From NCBI RefSeq assembly GCF_021538675.1, contig NZ_JAJUKH010000001.1, forward strand, positions 248,001 through 312,000: a DNA stretch of 64,000 nt, written 5' to 3'. A program made the position numbers and the translations under genes. The DNA comes from Paenarthrobacter sp. AR 02 (GTDB lineage Bacteria > Actinomycetota > Actinomycetes > Actinomycetales > Micrococcaceae). Positions 60,625-64,000 of the stretch are shown piece after piece (position 1 is the stretch's first letter; every line of letters begins with the position of its first letter). The notes under the pieces are model-generated. The model did not search any database, had not been told where the DNA came from, and was given only the letters and a program-made list of their open reading frames with translations.

Positions 60625-61175
60625 GGGCGCGACACGGTGCCATGGCGTTGTTGCTATTGACGGGTTCGATCGGGCTCGCGGGTTGCGCCGGGCTACCCAA
60701 CGCGGGTTCGACAGAGTTACCTGTGCCAACTGCGACCAAAACACAGGAGGAACCGATGAAAGCTGAACTGACCTGGCAGGAAGCTAAGACCCAGGCCCAA
60801 GCAATGGAACTGGAGCTTGCCGCTCTGATCCCAAAAGACGCTGTTATCTCGATCGATCAGAAGAAGAAGGGCATGCTTCTGTCTTGCAACAAAACCCAAC
60901 ACAACTGGAATGGTTCCACGACCATCACGGTTGCCGAAGGAACGAACATTGAGCCGATCGTGAAGGACATAGAAGCCCACTATCAGAGCGGCCTCTTTGG
61001 AGTCAGGAACAGGCTTGACATCAGGGGTTCCTATGAAGTCCAAATAATCGCTCGCAGCGGAGGCGGGGAGAACTACATTGTCGCCGAAGGCCTAGCCCCA
61101 AACCAGATTGACATCGATTCGGGCTCGCCGTGCTTCACTTTGCCCGAGGGCATCTACCCGGGCGGGGACTTCTAA
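60621..61175 (+). CDS. Lipoprotein, putative immunity partner of the hydrolase
   Basis: This 184-residue exported protein has the signal MALLLLTGSIGLAGC with lipobox LAGC, lipidated C22. The mature part has an N-terminal linker (to about 48), then one alpha/beta domain: a helix ELTWQEAKTQAQAMELELAALIP, a strand ending in C89 (GMLLSC), a helix EPIVKDIEAHYQSG, strands SYEVQIIARSG, and C171 in SPCFTLPEG. C89 and C171 probably form a disulfide, 82 residues apart. It overlaps the hydrolase stop by ATGA (60621-60624), so the two products are coupled. I do not recognise a named family; an anchored immunity or chaperone role is inferred from the context. Confidence 0.7.
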   Translation: MRARHGAMALLLLTGSIGLAGCAGLPNAGSTELPVPTATKTQEEPMKAELTWQEAKTQAQAMELELAALIPKDAVISIDQKKKGMLLSCNKTQHNWNGSTTITVAEGTNIEPIVKDIEAHYQSGLFGVRNRLDIRGSYEVQIIARSGGGENYIVAEGLAPNQIDIDSGSPCFTLPEGIYPGGDF

Positions 61176-61225
61176 ACCAGAGCTCATGAGAGTGGTTCGG
61201 CGTTTTCACGTTGCCTCCACAATCG

Positions 61226-61783
61226 TCAAGCAGCCCGGCGATAATGCGTGGCTACCGCGCCGTTACTGAGCGGCTCGGCCGAAATCAGCTCAAGATGCCG
61301 GGTGCTGGGCAGCCCGCCTTGGTACAGCGTTGGTCCGTGGCCGGTGATCATGGGGTGGATGAGAAATTTGTACTCGTCGATCAAGCCCAGTCGGTCCAGC
61401 TCTGTTGCTAGTTTCCCGCTGCCGATAAGTACCCCCTTGGGAGTCCTGTCCTTGAGTTCCTGAACGGCCGTACCCAGTTCGCCCACCAGCCGATGACTGT
61501 TGGTCCAGGGGAAGTCGCTCCGCGTTGTGGAAACGACGTACTTAGGTTTCCCCTCCAAGGTAATCGCCCACTCACGAAGGGCTGGCGGCGCTTCTACCTC
61601 GCCCCGGGCCACCAAGGGCCAGTACTCCTCCATCATTTCGTAAGTGGTGCGTCCCCAGAGCATCGCACCGCTCTGATCCAAAAGGCGTGTGAAGTGGGCG
61701 TGGGTCTCATCATCTGCGATCCCCTCCCGGTGGTCGACGCAGCCATCCAGAGTGACGTTGATGCTGAACGTGAGAAGGCCCAT
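61226..61783 (-). CDS. RibD C-terminal-domain dihydrofolate-reductase-like protein
   Basis: This 185-residue protein has the reductase pattern of RibD_C/DHFR-like proteins. It opens LLTFSINVTLDGCVDH, then has GAMLWGRTTYEMMEEYWP at about 36-53, KYVVSTTRSDFPW and GVLIGSGKLATELDRLGLIDEYKFLIHPMITGHGPTLYQG. Stand-alone members are common in soil actinobacteria and use NADPH, but their substrates are mostly undefined. It is convergent with the lipoprotein gene and divergent from the copper operon. Confidence 0.85.
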   Translation of the reverse strand: MGLLTFSINVTLDGCVDHREGIADDETHAHFTRLLDQSGAMLWGRTTYEMMEEYWPLVARGEVEAPPALREWAITLEGKPKYVVSTTRSDFPWTNSHRLVGELGTAVQELKDRTPKGVLIGSGKLATELDRLGLIDEYKFLIHPMITGHGPTLYQGGLPSTRHLELISAEPLSNGAVATHYRRAA

Positions 61784-61863
61784 TCGCCGATTCTAGGCCG
61801 TTGCCGGCGTTAGCGCAGCGGAATTGCCGCAGTAGTGTGCTTGTCCTTGCGTTGCAAAGGCCG

Positions 61864-61880
61864 ATACCCTCCAGGGGTAT
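61864..61880 (+). promoter_or_regulatory. CsoR-type copper operator
   Basis: ATACCCTCCAGGGGTAT is a palindrome of ATACCC and GGGTAT around a 5-nt centre. It matches the CsoR/RicR box core TACCC-n4-GGGGTA of actinobacteria. A TATAGT -10-like hexamer (61878-61883) overlaps its right end, so a bound repressor would block polymerase. Copper control of the next two genes follows from this by inference. Confidence 0.75.
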
Positions 61881-61914
61881 AGTGTCGCGTATGGACCGCA
61901 AAGGAGGAGTGCGC

Positions 61915-62358
61915 GTGAGCGGGTCACCGTCGCGGGTTTCATCGCCCCTTCTCAGACGAGGATCGCTCTTGATGCTCGTAGCTGCGATCATTGCGGGCTT
62001 GTTCGGAATGCATGTGATCAGCGGATCCCATGGGGAACATTCGGCTACGCCTATAGCCACTGACACGATCACCCTTCACGGGCAGGTCACTTCCCATCAT
62101 GTGCACGACACTTCGAAACCCCTCCCTGCAGGTCATCCTGCGGAAGTCGAACAGTGCACGTCCGGAAGCTGTTCCTGCGCTGAGGCGGTAGGTGCCACCT
62201 GCACACCGTCGCTAAAAACCGGTTCCTTGGTTGCGCCTCTCCCAGCAAGCGCGGCTACGTACACTCTCACTGCCACCGGGTACCAAGATCCATTGCCATC
62301 CTGGTCCTACCGACCAGTCCAGCCCACGCCCGGGCAACTCAGCATCAGCAGGACGTAA
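61915..62358 (+). CDS. DUF6153-like copper-associated membrane protein
   Basis: This 147-residue protein starts at GTG 61915, preceded by AAGGAGG at 61901-61907; an ATG at 61891 is closer to the predicted transcription start and less likely. One membrane helix (LLMLVAAIIAGLFGMHVIS, about 17-35) is followed by a His-rich outer segment (GSHGEHS, TSHHVHD) and a Cys cluster (EQCTSGSCSCAEAVGATC). Such His/Cys arrangements suit copper binding. DUF6153 is my tentative family label from memory of actinobacterial copper loci; the function is unknown. A CsoR-type box precedes it and a DUF305 gene follows. Confidence 0.65.
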   Translation: MSGSPSRVSSPLLRRGSLLMLVAAIIAGLFGMHVISGSHGEHSATPIATDTITLHGQVTSHHVHDTSKPLPAGHPAEVEQCTSGSCSCAEAVGATCTPSLKTGSLVAPLPASAATYTLTATGYQDPLPSWSYRPVQPTPGQLSISRT

Positions 62359-62487
62359 GCACTGGAACGGGCCGCCGACATGCGAGCCCTTCGCCACATC
62401 CCGGACCCCTATGGCTCCGGGCGCCCAACTGCTTACCCTTGGCGGCAGACGATGGTGCCGCCTGAATTGGCAAAGGACCAATCACTG

Positions 62488-63108
62488 ATGAACAAAACAC
62501 GCTACATTGTCACGGGAACCGCTTTGGCAACCCTGCTCGCACTGGCCGGCTGCGGATCCAATTCCGGCTCGGGCTCGATGCCGGGCATGGATCACGGCAC
62601 CTCCAGTGCATCGGCAAACCCGTCGGCGGGCAGCACGGATCCGGTCCACAACGCGGCGGATACGATGTTCGCGCAGATGATGATTCCCCATCATGCCCAA
62701 GCCGTGGAAATGTCCGACGCGATGCTGTCCAAGCAGGACATCCCGGCGGCCGTAACGGAGCTGGCAACCAGGATCAGGGCCGCGCAGGCCCCCGAGATCG
62801 AGAAAATGACCGGGTGGCTTGCAAGCTGGAATGAATCGGCCACCATGGCAGCCGGCGATCACAGCTCCCACAGCATGGACGGCATGATGAGCGACGCCGA
62901 CCTGCAAAAACTCGAAGCGGCACAGGGCACAGAAGCTGCCAAACTTTTCCTGACGCAGATGATTGCGCATCACGAAGGTGCCGTGACCATGGCCAAAACC
63001 GAAACCAGCCAGGGTCAGAATCCTGAGGCCGTCCAGCTCAGCAAGGATATTGTGGCCTCGCAGGAGGACGAGATCCAGGAAATGAAGGATCTCCTGGCTG
63101 GACTCTAG
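62488..63108 (+). CDS. DUF305 lipoprotein
   Basis: This 206-residue exported protein has lipobox LAGC with lipidated C22. The DUF305 domain is a four-helix ferritin-like fold with two near-repeated metal motifs: MFAQMMIPHHAQAVEMSDAML and FLTQMIAHHEGAVTMAKTE, each with an M-I-x-H-H core. Met/His-rich linkers (GSMPGMDHG, HSSHSMDGMM) lie between. DUF305 proteins are recurrent in copper-resistance loci and probably bind copper outside the membrane. It lies 129 nt after the DUF6153-like gene and probably shares its copper-regulated promoter. A perfect terminator follows. Confidence 0.85.
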   Translation: MNKTRYIVTGTALATLLALAGCGSNSGSGSMPGMDHGTSSASANPSAGSTDPVHNAADTMFAQMMIPHHAQAVEMSDAMLSKQDIPAAVTELATRIRAAQAPEIEKMTGWLASWNESATMAAGDHSSHSMDGMMSDADLQKLEAAQGTEAAKLFLTQMIAHHEGAVTMAKTETSQGQNPEAVQLSKDIVASQEDEIQEMKDLLAGL

Positions 63109-63122
63109 CCTCACGCCAACGT

Positions 63123-63168
63123 AACGCAAGGGCCCGACGGCGGTAGGTCGCCGTCGGGCCCTTGCGTT
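63123..63168. terminator. Bidirectional terminator hairpin
   Basis: A perfect 20-bp stem (63123-63142 with 63149-63168) with a 6-nt loop GTAGGT lies between the DUF305 gene and the convergent ABC permease gene. Confidence 0.85.
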
Positions 63169-63196
63169 CAGGCCGGGTGCGCCGACCAAAGGAACC

Positions 63197-64000
63197 CTAG
63201 CGGGAACTGCCCGCCAGCAAACCCCGGCGCTGCAGGAGGCGCTTCTCGATCGGCCCGAACACCAGGAGCTCAATCAGGATGCCTACGAACAGAATGAGCA
63301 GGATCGCGGACATCACGATGGTCATGTCAGACAACAGCCGGCCCTGATCCAACAGTGAGCCCAGCCCGAAGCCAATGGTGCCGCCCACCGCGATGATCTC
63401 GGCGGCCATGAGGGAGCGCCAGGAGAAAGCCCAGCCCTGCTTCAGACCACTGATGTAGCCGGGAAGTGCTGCGGGCAGCACAATCTGCAACGCCATCTGG
63501 AGCCGGTTGGCGCCAAGCACCGTTCCGACGCTCCGGTACTGGGGCGGGATCTGGTCCACACCGGAGATGAGGCCGTTGATGATGGACGGGATGGCACCCA
63601 TGAACACCACGAAGTAGACGGTGGCATCGGTCAGGCCGAACCAGATGATGGCGGCCGGAACCCACGCCACGGACGGGAGGACCTGCAACCCGGAAATGAG
63701 CGGCCCGAACGCGCGGCGCAAAGGAGCTACCTGGGCGAGCAAAAGACCAACGGGGGTCGCGATGACCACCGAGATCAGGAAGCCGATGACACCACGCTGC
63801 AGCGAAGTCCACACCGCTTCCTGGACTTTGCCTTCTCCCCACATCGTCACGAACTGGGTGAGTACGTCAAGGGGCCCGGGCACGAGGTCGCGCCGCTTGA
63901 ACTCCAAGGAAACGTAGAGCTGCCACGCCAGGATCAGGACCACCAACGCGGCGACGGGCAGCAACACCCGCTTCCACTCGATGCCCCGCTTCCGGCCATT
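63197..64000 (-). CDS. ABC transporter permease, SsuC/TauC/NrtB type (5' end outside window)
   Basis: The frame is open to the right edge; 268 residues are visible, the earliest reading NGRKRGIEWKRVLLPVAALVVL. The permease core spans the rest: TSLQRGVIGFLISVVIATPVGLLLAQV, LPSVAWVPAAIIWFGLTDATVYFVVFMGAIPSIINGLISGVDQIP, and the EAA-like coupling loop VGTVLGANRLQMALQIVLPAALPGYISGLKQGWAFSWRSLMAAEI. This pattern is shared by nitrate, sulfonate and taurine transporters, so the substrate needs the ATPase and binding-protein genes that lie beyond the window. The true start is not visible. Confidence 0.9.
   Translation of the reverse strand, partial: NGRKRGIEWKRVLLPVAALVVLILAWQLYVSLEFKRRDLVPGPLDVLTQFVTMWGEGKVQEAVWTSLQRGVIGFLISVVIATPVGLLLAQVAPLRRAFGPLISGLQVLPSVAWVPAAIIWFGLTDATVYFVVFMGAIPSIINGLISGVDQIPPQYRSVGTVLGANRLQMALQIVLPAALPGYISGLKQGWAFSWRSLMAAEIIAVGGTIGFGLGSLLDQGRLLSDMTIVMSAILLILFVGILIELLVFGPIEKRLLQRRGLLAGSSR

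Overview
The window reads as chromosomal DNA of a GC-rich actinobacterium, most likely an Arthrobacter/Paenarthrobacter-type Micrococcaceae. This is an inference from the strongly GC-rich third codon positions, the many GTG/TTG starts and 4-nt ATGA/GTGA start-stop overlaps, and the gene set: FprA-type ferredoxin reductases, a DtxR-like box at efeUOB, a PucR-type regulator beside gabT, and a Fur-family regulator beside katA. Genes are densely packed on both strands and most belong to soil-bacterium metabolism, transport and stress defence.

Layout. 1-7.0 kb: a truncated KdpD-like sensor kinase, a YgiB-like/YgiC-like/APC-permease operon, a glutaryl-CoA-type dehydrogenase and an MFS-HxlR operon. 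7.6-19.7 kb: a Tat-secreted phospholipase C behind a PHO-box-like repeat, reverse transsulfuration (cbs, metB), a VOC protein, a DNA glycosylase, an acyl-CoA ligase, a monooxygenase, thioredoxin, and a TetR-ABC exporter operon behind a large nested dyad. 19.9-23.6 kb: a K+ channel, tRNA-Tyr, a small Ala-rich protein, yajQ, and then a decayed island with the C-terminal stub of a tyrosine recombinase and a lipoprotein gene interrupted by two in-frame TAG codons. 23.6-34.8 kb: EfeUOB iron uptake, HtpX, MFS, a HIT-like protein, a Fur-family regulator with katA, DUF2461 and an APC permease. 34.9-39.4 kb: an alcohol oxidation module (DUF779, Zn-ADH, ALDH) with its probable GAF-domain regulator. 39.5-55.6 kb: FprA copy 1, RarD, a PL8 polysaccharide lyase, gabT-ALDH-PucR, an MFS-FadR operon with a clear operator, an MBL-rhodanese sulfur enzyme, and FprA copy 2 with siroheme synthase. 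55.6-64 kb: AlkD, glutaminase, an LLM oxidoreductase, a WXG-like alpha/beta-hydrolase with an overlapping lipoprotein gene, a RibD-like reductase, a copper-box operon (DUF6153, DUF305) and a truncated ABC permease.

The strongest candidate for an undescribed system is 58702-61175. A 640-residue protein with an N-terminal helical (ESX/LXG-like) region and a C-terminal serine hydrolase (GHSWG) is translationally coupled to a secreted lipoprotein, which looks like an effector-immunity pair. The broken lipoprotein at 22.5-23.1 kb has nearly the same cysteine spacing (81 against 82 residues) and could be a dead relative of that lipoprotein. Other useful signals are palindromes that predict regulation for the copper operon (CsoR-type), the MFS-FadR operon, the TetR-ABC operon, efeUOB and the phospholipase.

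All calls come from reading the sequence. No database search, structure prediction or statistic was run.
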